Positions 1-10,460 of a stretch of 64,000 nucleotides of DNA are shown here, one piece after another (the first letter of the stretch is position 1; each line of letters opens with the position of its first letter). Where the stretch lies: NCBI RefSeq assembly GCF_024166365.1, contig NC_064820.1, positions 61,047,501 through 61,111,500 on the forward strand, given 5' to 3'. This DNA is from Elephas maximus indicus (lineage: Eukaryota > Chordata > Mammalia > Proboscidea > Elephantidae). The notes under the pieces were generated by a model. That model worked only from the letters and a program-made list of their open reading frames with translations. It ran no database searches and was not told the DNA's origin. The position numbers were made by a program, and so were the translations under genes.

Positions 1-50
1 CAGCAGTTCAAATCCAACAGACATGTGCTGGAAACCCTATGAGGCAGCTC
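1..50 (+). repeat. AfroSINE fragment, cut by window start
   Basis: The sequence opens inside a sense-orientation SINE: CAGCAGTTCAAATCC is the B-box region, followed by the GGAAACCCTATGAGGCAG body. Its head lies before the window, and its tail is interrupted by the antisense copy that follows. Confidence 0.7.
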
Positions 51-53
51 ATC

Positions 54-192
54 ACCAAACCATTGTCACTGAGTAGATTCTGACTCATAGCAACCCTGTA
101 GCACAGAGTAGAACTGCCCCATAGGGTTTCCAAGGAGCGACTGGTAGATTCAACTGCTGACCTTTTGGTTAAGAGCCGAGCTCATTCATCAC
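54..192 (-). repeat. AfroSINE (antisense)
   Basis: Antisense tail and body are clear: CACTGAGTAGATTCTGACTC, then AGAGTAGAACTGCCCCATAG and CCTTTTGGTTAAGAGCCGAG. The element abuts the sense fragment at 1-50, giving a tail-to-tail pair. Confidence 0.85.
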
Positions 193-942
193 CCAGCTTC
201 TACAATTATCAACATATTGACAATCTTTGTACAGGATTTTTCAGTATTTTAATTAGTTATCAGTTAAATATCATAAAATTTTAATCAATTTTTTTTTAAA
301 AAAAAACCGGAGTGTTGGATAACACTGGGCCCACCTTTCCATGCAACAACAAACCTAAGAAACTTCTGACACTATCTAGATCAGCTAATGAATACATCTG
401 ATTACCATATTCTCTACCTCTCCCTATTGTCTCTCCTGTACAAAGCCTAGTGTCAGGTGCTCTGCTGTTTTTCTTAAGCTCAGCTTGATATCGTGTTATA
501 TTACCTGCCTGGCTTTTTTGGACATTTGAACTTCTGACCCTTGGCTGATATCTTGTTGAGACATTTGATGTACCTTCCTAAAGTTAACACAAGCCACCAT
601 GACTAGATTTTGGATATTTTTCAAACTCTTAAATTGATATTTGAAAACAATTTCTTTTGTTGCATCATTTGTACAAGTGGCTGAACTCATCAGTTACATT
701 CTAAATCTACCTAATTTCGTTTCTCATTACTTTAGTTTAGTGGGGACCTGGCTATGATCCCAATGCATATGTGATTTTAGCTTCATCTATCTTATTATAT
801 CAGCTCTTTTTATTTTGTTCTACTTTTTAAGGTAATCATTTCATTTTAACCTTTCCATCCTAAAAGAGTATTTTCCAAGCTATAATCAAGTTCTGCAATA
901 TCAGTAATATCTACTTTGTTAAATTTATTACTTTTCCATTGT
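193..942. other. AT-rich stretch, no gene seen
   Basis: Low-GC sequence with short A/T runs around 285-305. I see no splice-flanked open frame, RNA gene or confidently assignable repeat. Confidence 0.5.
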
Positions 943-1352
943 CTTAGCTATCTAGTGCTGCTATAACAGAAATACGACAAGTGTGTGGCTTTAACAAACA
1001 GAAATTTATTGTCTCACAGTTAGGAGGTTAGAAGTCTGAATTCAGGGTGCCAGCTCCAGGGGAAGTTTTCTTTCTCTGTAGGCCCTGGAGGAAGGTTCTT
1101 GTCTCTTTTGAGCTTCTGGTCCTGGACAATCTTCATGTGGCTTGGTATCTCTCTTCCCCCATCTCTGCTTGCTCACTTCTTGTTTAATCTCTTTTATGTC
1201 TCAAAAGAGATTGACTTAAAACACACCGTACACTAATACTGTCTTATTAACATAACAAAGAAAACCCATTCTCAGATGGGATTATAACCACAAGTACAGA
1301 AGTTAGGATTTCAGCACATATTTTGGGGGGACACAGTTCAATACATAACTTC
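943..1352 (-). mobile_element. MLT1-type MaLR solo LTR (antisense)
   Basis: It starts TTGTCTTAGCTATCTAGTGC and ends with a reverse complement of the family's GTTATGTATTGAACTGTGTC start. The same unit recurs at 4,904 and 14,968 in this orientation, and related copies lie at 20,766 and 29,790 in the other. These termini match MaLR (MLT1) LTRs as I know them; no internal retroviral sequence adjoins. Confidence 0.7.
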
Positions 1353-2070
1353 CATATTTTAAAATTATAAACAACTGCTTCTTCTGGAAATAAAGTTAAA
1401 GGCACTTTGGGAAACAGAAGCCATGATCTAAGAGAGCTATGATGTAGTTTTGCTGCTGTTGTTCCCCTTTTAAAATCTGTTGGGATACTAAATATCTCTG
1501 TGACATCTCTTCTGTGAAAGGCATAGGCAAATACAACACACATTGCACCTAGCCAAAAAGATATAGATTTAAAGCACAACAGGGAGGCCAAGAACAATTT
1601 AAAAGGACAATAAAACAAAGTAACAAAATGAAAAGAATATCGCTTGAGGATCTCACGAGAGATGATAGAGTTGTTTCTTTTAATAGTCATAACAAAGACA
1701 TATAAACTTAATTGTCAAAAATTAGTCTTCAGAACTAAATTCTATTTCTAGAACCTCAAGCAGACCTGGTTTTTTTCCCTTGAAAAAAAGCACTAAGAAA
1801 CACTCTGGATATCATCACATCACTTGAGTCCAAGTGCGTATTAAAGTCAAGGTCTTACTGAGATCTGCAGAAAATCTTCTGCAAGATCAGACCAACCCAC
1901 ACAGTCCTTTTTAGTGCCCCAACTGAAAGCAGAAATTGATTCCTTCAATAGGTTGGACATAGAAGGAAGGAAGCTTCTAGAGAGTGTGTCTTTAATTTTA
2001 ATTAACCAAAGAGACAAAGACTCTTTGGAAACATTCATTTTAAGCTGGTTAGTGATACTTTCCACCACTC
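1353..2070. other. Unassigned sequence
   Basis: A minus-strand open frame of 147 codons (1,247-1,690) overlaps the LTR end and has no recognisable domain or splice context. I see nothing else here. Confidence 0.4.
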
Positions 2071-2071
2071 A

Positions 2072-2446
2072 TCTGTCCATTTGTTGTACTCCAGTGACTT
2101 ATGTTTTGCTGTGATGCTGGACACTATGTCATCGGTATTTCAAATACCAGCAGGGTCTCCCATGATTTCAGTAGAACTTCCAGACTAAGACAGACTAGGA
2201 AGAAGGTCCTAATGATCTACTTCCAAAAATTACCCAAATAAAACCCTATGGATTGCAACAGAATATTATCTGATATAGTGTTGGGAGATAAGCCCCTTAG
2301 GTAGGAAGGTACTCAAAATACATAGTGGCTGCGACAATGGACTCAAGGATACCAATGATTGTGAGGATGGCACAGGACCAGGAACATTTCATTCAGTTGT
2401 CCATGAGTTAGAGCCGACTCCATGGCAACAAAAAATACCAATAATC
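2072..2446 (+). mobile_element. Internally deleted RTE element (non-autonomous)
   Basis: The left part (CATCTGTCCATTTGTTGTAC through GGTAGGAAGGTACTC) matches the 5' leader seen also at 6,281, 8,171, 17,350 and 17,851. At about 2,325 it jumps directly to the RTE 3' end (GTGGCTGCGACAATGGACTC, then GAGTTAGAGCCGACTCCATG) and an A-rich tail. The whole coding region is absent, so it would depend on an autonomous RTE. A family-level match to Repbase would settle the name. Confidence 0.75.
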
Positions 2447-2807
2447 TCATTTAGAAAATAAACCAAAGCCTCACCCAGCACACTATGAGAGACATATTTC
2501 TATACTGGAGATGTCCAAACTATCCCTTCCAGATGAGGACCTGCCTATGTTAAAGAAGCAGAACTGGGATAATCCATATCTGAGACTGAAGTATTCCTCC
2601 TTCAGCCCATACATATCTCCTCTTTCAGAGTCTGTTGACCCTATTAAATCCACAGATTTCTATGTTTCTGAAGATTCATTTAAAGACTCAGCCCTCCTAG
2701 AAGTAGCATGGCATGCTTCTACACAGACTAAGAAGTTCTGGGTGGGGAAAAGAATGACTCAGAAACATAAGCTCCCTTTTCAGAGACAGAATGACATGAG
2801 GTCAAAG

Positions 2808-2965
2808 GCTGGCACTCTAGAGTCAGATACACCTGATTTCAAACCCTGGACCAGTTACTGTCTGGACATATAACCTTTGGCATGTTACTTATCCAGTCTA
2901 AACCTTGGTTCTTCTTCTACAAACTAAGGATATTAATGCTTCTATCTCATAGAATTATGAGGAAA
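2808..2965 (+). repeat. MIR SINE
   Basis: It shows the MIR core order: GTCAGATACACCTGATTTCA, a GCATGTTACTTATCC stretch, a TCTTCTACAAACTAAGGATA equivalent of the 'cctcatctgtaaaatgg' segment, and ATAGAATTATGAGG. It is old and diverged. Confidence 0.65.
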
Positions 2966-3342
2966 TTTTCAGTTATCTATGACTGCATGACAGATTACTC
3001 CAAAACTTAGTTGTGCAAAACAATAACTATTCATTTGCTCAAAATCCTGCATTCTGGGCTGGGCTCAGCTAGGCAGTTTTTCTGCTGATCTTGCCTGGGG
3101 TTACTCATGCAGCTGCAGTCACCCAGAGGCTCAATTTGAGCTGGATGGTCTAAGATTGATCGTAGCTGGGTGGCCAGAATAGCTAGAGGCTGGCTGGACC
3201 TCTCTCCATTTGGTCTCCCCAGCACAGTAGACAGACTTTACAGGGCAGCTCAGGGCTCTAAGAGAGTGAAAGTGGAAGCTACTTGGCCTTTTAAGGCCTG
3301 AACTCTGGAATACATACAATGTCACTTCTGCACAGTTCTGTT

Positions 3343-3512
3343 GGTCAACCCAAACCAAACCCAGTGCCGTCGAGTCGATTTCGACTCATAGCAACCCTAT
3401 AGGACAGAGTAGAACTGCCCCATGGAGTTTCCAGGGAGCACCTGGTGGATTCAAACTGCTGATCCTTTAGTTAGCAGCCGTAGCACTTAATCACTACACC
3501 ACCAGGGTTTCA
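3343..3512 (-). repeat. AfroSINE (antisense)
   Basis: Near-complete antisense copy with a CCAAACCAAACCC tail, GTCGAGTCGATTTCGACTC, AGAGTAGAACTGCCCC, the B-box region CTGGTGGATTCAAACTGC and the head CCACCAGGGTTTC. Confidence 0.9.
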
Positions 3513-3656
3513 GGGTCTCCCTAGCAGGTCATAAATCCTGCCCAAATTCAAGGGGAGGAAAAATAGAATCCACCTCTTGATAGGTGGAGGGGCATGTGCA
3601 TACAGGGATGGGAGGAATTTTGTTTTCTATCTTTGTAGACAATCCACCACAAGAAG

Positions 3657-3962
3657 TATGTGAGATCATGCGTGTAAAATGCTAAGCATAGTGCCTGGCA
3701 CCCAGTAAGCTCTTTATAATGCATTGGATAAAAGCTTATTTCCATAATTATATTGCTTGGGTTCAAATTCTGACTCTGACACCTACTAATTATTTGATGG
3801 TGGATAAGTTCTTAAATTTTCTTTGCTCCAGTTGTTTCATCTATAAAGTGGTAGTAATAATTATGCCTAACTCATAGAGTTACTGTAAAGATTAAATTAA
3901 ATAACACAAGTAAAATGCTAAGAAATCTTGGGCTCACAGTAAGGGCTCAATAAATGTCAATT
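3657..3962 (+). repeat. MIR SINE plus a second MIR-like tail
   Basis: From 3,757 the MIR core is plain: GGGTTCAAATTCTGACTCTG, TTTCATCTATAAAGTGGTAG, CATAGAGTTACTGTAAAG and the end GGCTCAATAAATGTCA. Bases 3,657-3,722 hold another MIR-like 3' end (AGTGCCTGGCACCCAGTAAG). Confidence 0.8.
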
Positions 3963-4049
3963 TTCATCATGATTACTTCAGTGGAAGACTGGCAGGTTGG
4001 ATGACAAAGGAGGTTTGGGAAGCTATAGCTGATTAAGTAGATGGTACCT

Positions 4050-4255
4050 ATTAAGCCTAGGAAACCCTAGGGGTCTGTCATATAGGGTTGTTTTGAGTCA
4101 GAATAGACTAGATGGCACACAACAACAACCTATTAAGCAAAGAGCCCTGGTAGAATAATAGTTAAGATCTCAGCTGCTAACCAAAAGATAATTTTTTGAA
4201 CCTACCCAGGGTCTTTGGTGGAAAAATCAACTCCACCACACCTAACAACACCTAT
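4050..4255 (+). repeat. Old, broken AfroSINE pieces (sense)
   Basis: Bases 4,055-4,127 hold a tail (TTTGAGTCAGAATAGACTAG, ending in ACAACAACAAC). Bases 4,139-4,255 hold a head and body (GAGCCCTGGTAGAATAATAG, CTCAGCTGCTAACCAAAAG) ending in another ACAACACC tail. Both are eroded, so borders are approximate. Confidence 0.65.
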
Positions 4256-4439
4256 TAAGCAGTAGGAGGTGTGGTCTGACCTCTCTCCCTATCCTTTTTG
4301 CATTCAACTATCTCTCACTCTCCTCTTTTGTGGTTTCAAATAATGCATCCACAGAAAATTGTAGTGTCAGATTAGTTGGTTTCTTTCTGAAGGTAGATCC
4401 TGCTGGGATAGAAAGTCACCTTTTTTTCAAGGAATTGGC

Positions 4440-4632
4440 AAAAAAAAAGAACGTTGACATTGAGTCAGTTTCGACTCCTGGTGACCCCCATGTGTGTCAG
4501 AGTAGAACTGTGTTCCATAGTTTTCAATGGCTAATTTTTTGAAAAATGATTGCCAGGCCTTTCTTCTGATGCTCCTCTGGGTGGGCTCGAACCTCCAACC
4601 TTTCAGCTGGCAGACAAGGTCATTGTCCACTT
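4440..4632 (-). repeat. AfroSINE, long subfamily (antisense)
   Basis: An A-run is followed by ATTGAGTCAGTTTCGACTCC, then a central ATTGCCAGGCCTTTCTTCTG block that the short subfamily lacks, then GGGCTCGAACCTCCAACC as the antisense B box. The same long form occurs at 37,105. Confidence 0.8.
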
Positions 4633-4903
4633 CCAGCATGTAAGGACTCCAAGGACTTGGCAGGATACTGTAAACAGTAATGCATCTGTATCAAGTTCTT
4701 CACTACCTGATCGGGCTATAAGGAATGAAATTTTCTTCCATGTGTTAGTTTTCTTGTGAGATCCAAAGAAACTGATTTAATCTATAAAAACAGCTGCTCT
4801 GAACTCGCGTGTGCACACAACATACATGTACATACACACAGATCACAAGTAGATATCTCAGCAGATAGATAAAGATACATAAAGAAAAAAATATCAGGAA
4901 TTG

Positions 4904-5311
4904 TCTTAGTTACCTAGTGCTGTTTTAACATAAATACCATGCGTGGGTGGATTTAAAGAAAAGATATCTATTTTCTCATAGTTCTGAAGGCTAGAGGCCT
5001 GAATTCAGGGAGTTGGCTCTAGGGGAAGGTCCTTCTTTGTCTCCTTCAGCTTTAAGCAGCTTCTGGCAATCCTTGATGTTACTGGGTTTATGGATGCTCT
5101 ACCTCCATGGCCACATGGCATCTGTGTGTGTGTCTCTGAGTCTGTCCTGCCCTTCATAAAACACCACTCAGAAGGGATTAGGATTAGGACCCACCCTACT
5201 ACGGAATGACCTCATTAACATAACAAAAAACCTGTTTCCAAACAGGGTCACATACACAGGTACAGGGGTTAGGATTTCACATCTTTTTGGGAGACACAAT
5301 GCAATCCATAA
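4904..5311 (-). mobile_element. MLT1-type MaLR solo LTR (antisense)
   Basis: Starts TTGTCTTAGTTACCTAGTGC and ends GACACAATGCAATCCATAAC, collinear with the copy at 943-1,352. It carries the CATTAACATAACAAA segment common to all antisense copies here. Confidence 0.75.
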
Positions 5312-5369
5312 CAGGCATATACATTCATTCATTCATCCCTCCACACTTAGTATTTTCTATATGTATTAC

Positions 5370-5532
5370 CTGTGGCTGTCGAGACTATCCTGACTCACAG
5401 CAACCCTGTAGCAAAGGGTAGAACCGCCTCACAGGGTTTCCCAGGCTGTCGTTTTTATGGGAGCACATCTTTATCCCTTTGGACCTTTTGGTTAGCAGCC
5501 AAGCGCTTAACCTCTGTGCCACCAGGGCTCAG
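5370..5532 (-). repeat. AfroSINE (antisense)
   Basis: GGCTGTCGAGACTATCCTGA, GGTAGAACCGCCTCACAGGG, CCTTTTGGTTAGCAGCCAAG and CCACCAGGGCTC in order. A GCTGTCGTTTTTATGGGAGC insert marks a longer subfamily. Confidence 0.85.
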
Positions 5533-5879
5533 GCACTGTATGAAGTACTGGGAGCATAATGATGGATAAGACTCATTTCGGCCCTGGAAGAGCTCATTAT
5601 GTAGTTGGGGAGAGATTTAAACAATTACTGTAACATAAAAATGTTATGACAAAGGTGAATATAAAGTTATATACGAACAGAGAAGAGGGAACAACTAGCT
5701 CTGTCTGGGAGAGCTAGAGAATTCTTCAGATCACTTTTGAATTGGGATTTTAAAGATGAGGGAGGCATGTAAGAACATTTTAGGCAGACAGCAAAAGAAT
5801 TCCCAGGAGTAGGGAGGTATATAAAAGCCTGGGAACAGGTTTCCTCTGTGGGTGGAGACAGGGTGGCAGGGAGCATCTC

Positions 5880-6180
5880 TTCACATGGCTGTTTTCCATC
5901 CTTCGATTCTCAGCTTAAATGTCTCTTCCTCAAAGACACCTTTCCTGTCCAAATGAATATTCCTCTCCACACTCCTGCTCCCTTTATTTCTATCACAGCA
6001 CCCTGCTTCTTTTCCTGCAGAACATTTCGCCAACTCTGTAAGTAATTTAATTTTCTGTTTGTTTACAATTTATGTCCCTCACCAGGTCACACATTCCATG
6101 AAGGCACGGACTTTATCTGCCTATTAAACACTCACCCAGCACTTCTTAGGTCCTCAATAAATATTTCTTCAGTGACTCAG
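5880..6180 (+). repeat. LINE L2 3' end
   Basis: It has the L2 tail order: CAGCTTAAATGTCTCTTCCT, CTATCACAGCACCCTGCTTC, CATGAAGGCACGGACTTTAT and CCTCAATAAATATTTCTTCA. L2 is an ancient mammalian LINE. Confidence 0.75.
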
Positions 6181-6280
6181 TGACATGAGTTGGAAGGCAG
6201 GTTGTGGTCAGATTGCATGCCATCCTAAATGACTTAGGCTGGTAGAAAGCCATGAGCATCTCTATGTTCATTAAACACCA

Positions 6281-6575
6281 CCCATCTGTTAGTTTATTGT
6301 ACTATTGTGTTTTTCGTGTTGCTGTGATACTGGAAGCTATGCCACCAGTATTTCAAATATTAACAGGGTCACCCATTGTGGAAGGGTTTTAGTGGAGCTT
6401 CCAGACTAAGACTAGGAAGTAAGGGCTGGTGATCTACTTCTAAAAATCTGTCAATGAAAACCCTATGGATCATAACAGAATATTTTCCAATATAGTGCTG
6501 GAAGATGAGCACCCTAGGTTGGAAGGCACTCAAACGACACAGTGGTTACAATAGATGATCACCACTCAGGGACTC
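6281..6575 (+). mobile_element. RTE 5'-leader fragment / internally deleted RTE
   Basis: CACCCATCTGTTAGTTTATT, GCTGTGATACTGGAAGCTAT, GTATTTCAAATATTAACAGG and GCTGGTGATCTACTTCTAAA, collinear with 2,072-2,325. It ends after CACAGTGGTTACAATAG, the start of the RTE 3' block, so its tail is truncated. Confidence 0.7.
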
Positions 6576-6659
6576 CTGTAAGTTTCTAAGGCAGAGAAAC
6601 AACAGTTTCTCTGGGGGCTGAAAAGAGACAAGATTATTTTTACCTTTCACTTTATCTCT

Positions 6660-7325
6660 GTCAGTACTATTTGAATTTTTATGAAGTTATTACTTTTATA
6701 TTTAAAAATAATTTCTATAATTAGCAAGGTTGAACATTTTCTATATATGGATCCACTAATTGTGTCATTTATATTTGCTCCTGTTGAAGTGTTATTTTTC
6801 TTAGGAATTTATGTAAGTTCGTTACATAATATAGATATTAGCTCTATGCTTCCCATGTTTCCTAAAAATATTTGTCCAGTTTTCACTTTCCTTTAAATAA
6901 TGTTATTTTTTTGTTGTTGTTATATAGAAGTTTAAATTTTTATAACACAGTTTATATACTCAGGTCTGCTTCTATGTTTTTTGTTTTGATTGCTATTTCT
7001 TCCATTACTTTATATCTTAGAAAATTATTCCTCCAAAGATCTGAGAATTACTTTTTTTCTTTCAATAGATTAACATTGATTAAAAAAAAAAAACAAACTA
7101 TTCTTTGGATTTATTTTGGCGCATAAATAAGGCGTGATTTTTAGTTAATTTCCCTCAGATCGCAAACTAGTTGTCTTGGCATTCGTAAAATCTTCCTTTC
7201 CCCCGCCTTCATTTAGTCTTTTAAAAATTGTAAATTAAGTTGTCATGTGTAATAAAGCTCTATTTCTGAGCTTCCTATTCACTTGCAAGAATCTTTCTAT
7301 TTTGCGCCACTATTTAAATTATTAG
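6660..7325 (-). mobile_element. Old L1 fragment (antisense), left part
   Basis: T-rich antisense text resembling degenerate L1 ORF2/3' sequence. It is split from its likely continuation at 7,526-7,720 by a sense AfroSINE. Divergence is high and the ends are uncertain. Confidence 0.45.
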
Positions 7326-7525
7326 CCCTAGTGGTGCAAGGGTTAAGCACTCACCTGCCAACCAAAATGTTGGTGGTCCAAACCCACCCAGTAGGTCCAC
7401 AGGAGAAAGACCTGGAGATCTCCTTTCAGAAAGATTACAGCCAAGAAAACCCTATAGGGCAGTTCTACTGTTACATGGGGTTGCTATGAGTTGGAATTGG
7501 CTCAACAACACCCAGCAACAACATT
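7326..7525 (+). repeat. AfroSINE, long subfamily (sense)
   Basis: Head CCTAGTGGTGCAAGGGTTAA (A box), body with the AAAGACCTGGAGATCTCC block, tail GTTGCTATGAGTTGGAATTG and a CAACAACACC end. It interrupts an antisense L1. Confidence 0.85.
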
Positions 7526-7720
7526 TAAATTATTGTTGCATCATAATGTGATTACATTGAAAGCTACTCTCTTCTTTGATACCTTGGCCTATTTATTGAG
7601 CTTTATGTTTAGGAACTTTATAACAGTTTTATCTAGTTCTAAGAAAAATCCTATTTGTGTTTTGATTGAATTAATGTTAAGCTATAAATTGATTTGGAGG
7701 GAGTAACATATTTATTATAT
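7526..7720 (-). mobile_element. Old L1 fragment (antisense), right part
   Basis: AT-rich sequence, including TTTTGATTGAATTAATGTT, typical of antisense L1 ORF2. It is likely the continuation of the piece left of the SINE. Confidence 0.45.
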
Positions 7721-7749
7721 TTGTTTTGTTTTTCTTTTTCCACTTCTAA

Positions 7750-7904
7750 ACCCCCAACCCACTGCCACTGAGTTGATTCTGACTCATAGTGACCCTATAG
7801 GACAGGGTAGAGCTGCCCCATAGGGCTTACAAGGCTATAATCTTTATGGAAGCAGACTGGCACATCTTTCTCCCACAGAGCGGCTGGTGGGTTTGAACCA
7901 CTGA
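7750..7904 (-). repeat. AfroSINE (antisense)
   Basis: CCACTGCCACTGAGTTGATT, GGGTAGAGCTGCCCCATAGG, an ATCTTTATGGAAGCAG subfamily block and GCTGGTGGGTTTGAACC. It lacks the head and directly adjoins an oppositely oriented copy. Confidence 0.85.
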
Positions 7905-8100
7905 GTCCTGGTGGCACAATGGTTAAGAGCTCAGCTGCTAACTGAAAGGCTGGCAGTTCGAACCCACCCAACGGCTCAGTGGGAAAAAGACATGAGATCT
8001 GCTCCTGTAGAGATTACAACCTAGGAAACCCTATAGGGAAGGTCTACTCTGTCACTTGGGGTCGCTAGGAGTCAAAATCAACTTGACGGCATCCAACGAC
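7905..8100 (+). repeat. AfroSINE (sense)
   Basis: GAGTCCTGGTGGCACAATGG head, GGCAGTTCGAACCCACCC B box, GGTCGCTAGGAGTCAAAATC tail. Together with the preceding copy it makes a large imperfect inverted repeat. Confidence 0.9.
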
Positions 8101-8170
8101 AGAGCCCTTTAGTTGACATCATCTTTAAATTGCTAGTCGTGCAGGTTCAATTCCTGGCTGATGTGTCTTA

Positions 8171-8428
8171 TGTACAACCACCCTCCATCAGTCAGCGGAG
8201 GCTTGTGTGTTGCTATGATGCTGAACAGGTTTCAGCAGAGCCTCCAGACTAAAACGAGAAGAAAGGCCTGGCGATCTACTTCTGAAAATCAGCCAATGAA
8301 AACCCCATGAATCTCAATGATCTGATCCACAACCAATCACGGGGATAGCGCAGGACTGGCCAGTATTTCATTCAGCTGTGCATGTGGTTGCTGTGAGTCA
8401 GGGGCTGACTCGACAGCAGCTAACAACA
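8171..8428 (+). mobile_element. Internally deleted RTE element
   Basis: It begins with the leader motif (CTTGTGTGTTGCTATGATGC), passes the GGCCTGGCGATCTACTTC block, then jumps to the RTE end GGATAGCGCAGGACTGGCCA and GGGGCTGACTCGACAGCAGC with an AACAACA tail. It is shorter than the copy at 2,072. Confidence 0.7.
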
Positions 8429-9020
8429 GAGCTTATTTAATCATATTTGTTTCCTCCAAGAATGGAAAAATTATTATTACATCGTGAGTGTTGGAGGACC
8501 TTCAGATCCATATCAAACAACCAAGATGCTTATGTAAACACTTTTCCCATCGTGGATTTTTCAGGTTTGGGTATTTTTCACACACAGTTTGTCCAGGCTC
8601 CACAACCCAGGTTTCAGGAATATAGAGGAGCTCTTTTTTTTTATCAGGTGCTCCAGTAATTGCATGGAGTCAGTTGTTATCTTACCTCCTAGCTCCATTT
8701 GGTAGGGACTTTTCTGCACTCTCTCCCTTAATTTATTTTGGATAGAATTCTTAGTACGGCCTGGTACATCACCAGTCTGTATATTTGAAGCCCATTGTCT
8801 GCTTCATTCCCTGCAAACTGAATTCTTCTAGGTTTCGGGTCTCCAGCCTGAAAATGCCTTGTTACTATGGATACTTGTTCTCCAAATGTTAATTCCTTCC
8901 CTAGGATATTCCACGTCTCTCCCTAACTGTCTTGCTTCTTGGTAGCTTCCTGCTAAGTCTCCTTTACCCTACCTACCTTGTGTAAACAAGGGGCAAAAAT
9001 AAAATTTTCAGCCACAATAT
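8429..9020. other. Unassigned sequence
   Basis: No repeat or gene that I can name, and no splice-flanked open frame. Confidence 0.4.
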
Positions 9021-9192
9021 CCTTGTTGTTGTTGTTGTTAAGTGCCATCGTCTAGTTGATTCCAACTCATAGCAACCCTATACACAGAGTAGAACTGCCT
9101 CATAGAGTTTCCAAGGAGCGCCTGGTGGATTCGAACTGCCAACCTTTTGGTTAACAGCTGAGTTCTTAACCACTGCACCACCAGGGCTCCTC
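9021..9192 (-). repeat. AfroSINE with RTE-like microsatellite tail (antisense)
   Basis: Begins with (GTT)5, the complement of the (AAC)n tail found on RTE copies, then GTCTAGTTGATTCCAACTC through CCACCAGGGCTCC. The tail type supports RTE-mediated mobilisation. Confidence 0.9.
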
Positions 9193-9502
9193 AAAGGAGA
9201 GTGGAACCAGGTAAATTAAAGCCTTTTTGTTCTGCTGAACGTTTGGATAGGTTTGAATATGCAACAGTGGGTCTGGACTTCAGTGTAGAAGTAGACACGA
9301 GTGAGAACTGCTATGTTCTGCATAAAGAATAAGAATTTGCACTTGGGGGCTATGATCTAGGAAGGAGAGGGTGCTGGAAGGTGTGGATTTCATGAGTGAA
9401 AAAAGAGCCTGCTAGCTAGTGTGTAGCTGAGCCCCTAAATGGGAGGGAGGCCAGTAGAACAATTCCTGGGAAAATGACTTTTAAGAAGTACCTAGTATTC
9501 AA

Positions 9503-9702
9503 ATGTCCCTGGGTGGGGCAAAGAGTTAACATGCTCAGCTGCTAACAGAAAGCTGAAGATTCAAGTCCACCTAGAGGCACCTTGGAAGAAAGGCCTAGTG
9601 ATCTACTTCCAAAAAATCAACCACTGAAAACCCTATGGGGTACAGGTATACTTACATAGAAGAGGTCACCTTAAGTTGGAGTTAAGTCAGTGGCAACTGA
9701 TT
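9503..9702 (+). repeat. AfroSINE, long subfamily (sense)
   Basis: GTCCCTGGGTGGGGCAAAG head, GAAAGGCCTAGTGATCTACT central block, TAAGTTGGAGTTAAGTCAG eroded tail. Confidence 0.8.
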
Positions 9703-9825
9703 TTTTAGTATTCAAGTGGAAGGAGTTTACATTGTTGAGCTATAACTATCCACAGCCCATTAGCCTCCTCAATTCTTCACTAAAGTCTGATAAAAACAAA
9801 AATGTTAACATATATATGTATATTG

Positions 9826-10150
9826 AATATAGCATGGACTGCCAGAAGAACAAACAAATCTGTCTTGGAAGAAGTACAGCCAGGATGCTCTTTAGGATGG
9901 CAAGACTTTGTCTCACATACCTTGGACATGTTATCAGGAGAGATCAGTCCCTGGAGAAAGACATCTTGCTTGGTAAAGTAGAGGTTCAGGAAGACCCTCA
10001 ACGAGATAAACTGACACCATGGCTGCAACAATGAGCTCAACTATAGCAATGATTTTGAGGATGGTGTAGGACCTGGCAGTGCTTCATTCTGTTGTACATA
10101 GGGTCACTATGAGTCAGAACCGATTCAACAGCATCTAACAACGACAATAT
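9826..10150 (+). mobile_element. RTE LINE 3' end
   Basis: 5'-truncated RTE/BovB-like copy. It starts at ATAGCATGGACTGCCAGAAG, passes GGACATGTTATCAGGAGAGA and CCTGGAGAAAGACATCTTGC (last part of the RT ORF), and ends GAGTCAGAACCGATTCAACA plus an AACAACGAC tail. Confidence 0.85.
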
Positions 10151-10392
10151 AAATATATTGTATATGTATATATATGGGGGAAGGGTGGTGGGGTTATAAG
10201 CATGTGTCAATTGAGAAAGAGGGTGGAATTGACAAATGAATTCCCCTGGTGCAGAATGGGATATAGCCTTTGTAAGATGGTGAGAACAATCATGTTCACC
10301 ACCACGTTTAGGGGAAGCAGGAGCTCAGAGCCCAAGGTTATGGTAATAACAAGGAGAAGAAGGAGGAGGAAGGAGAAAGAATGAAGATGCGG

Positions 10393-10460
10393 AAATAGCT
10401 AACACTTATAAAGTATGCCAGGAATTGTTCTAAATGCTTTACTTGACATATGAGATTGAC
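10393..10460 (-). repeat. MIR fragment (antisense)
   Basis: AACACTTATAAAGTATGCCA and GGAATTGTTCTAAATGCTTT match the antisense MIR end. Confidence 0.55.

Noticed and set aside
2511..2873. 120-codon plus-strand open frame
   Set aside because: No recognisable domain or splice signals, and its last third runs into an MIR. Chance frames of this size are expected in 64 kb.
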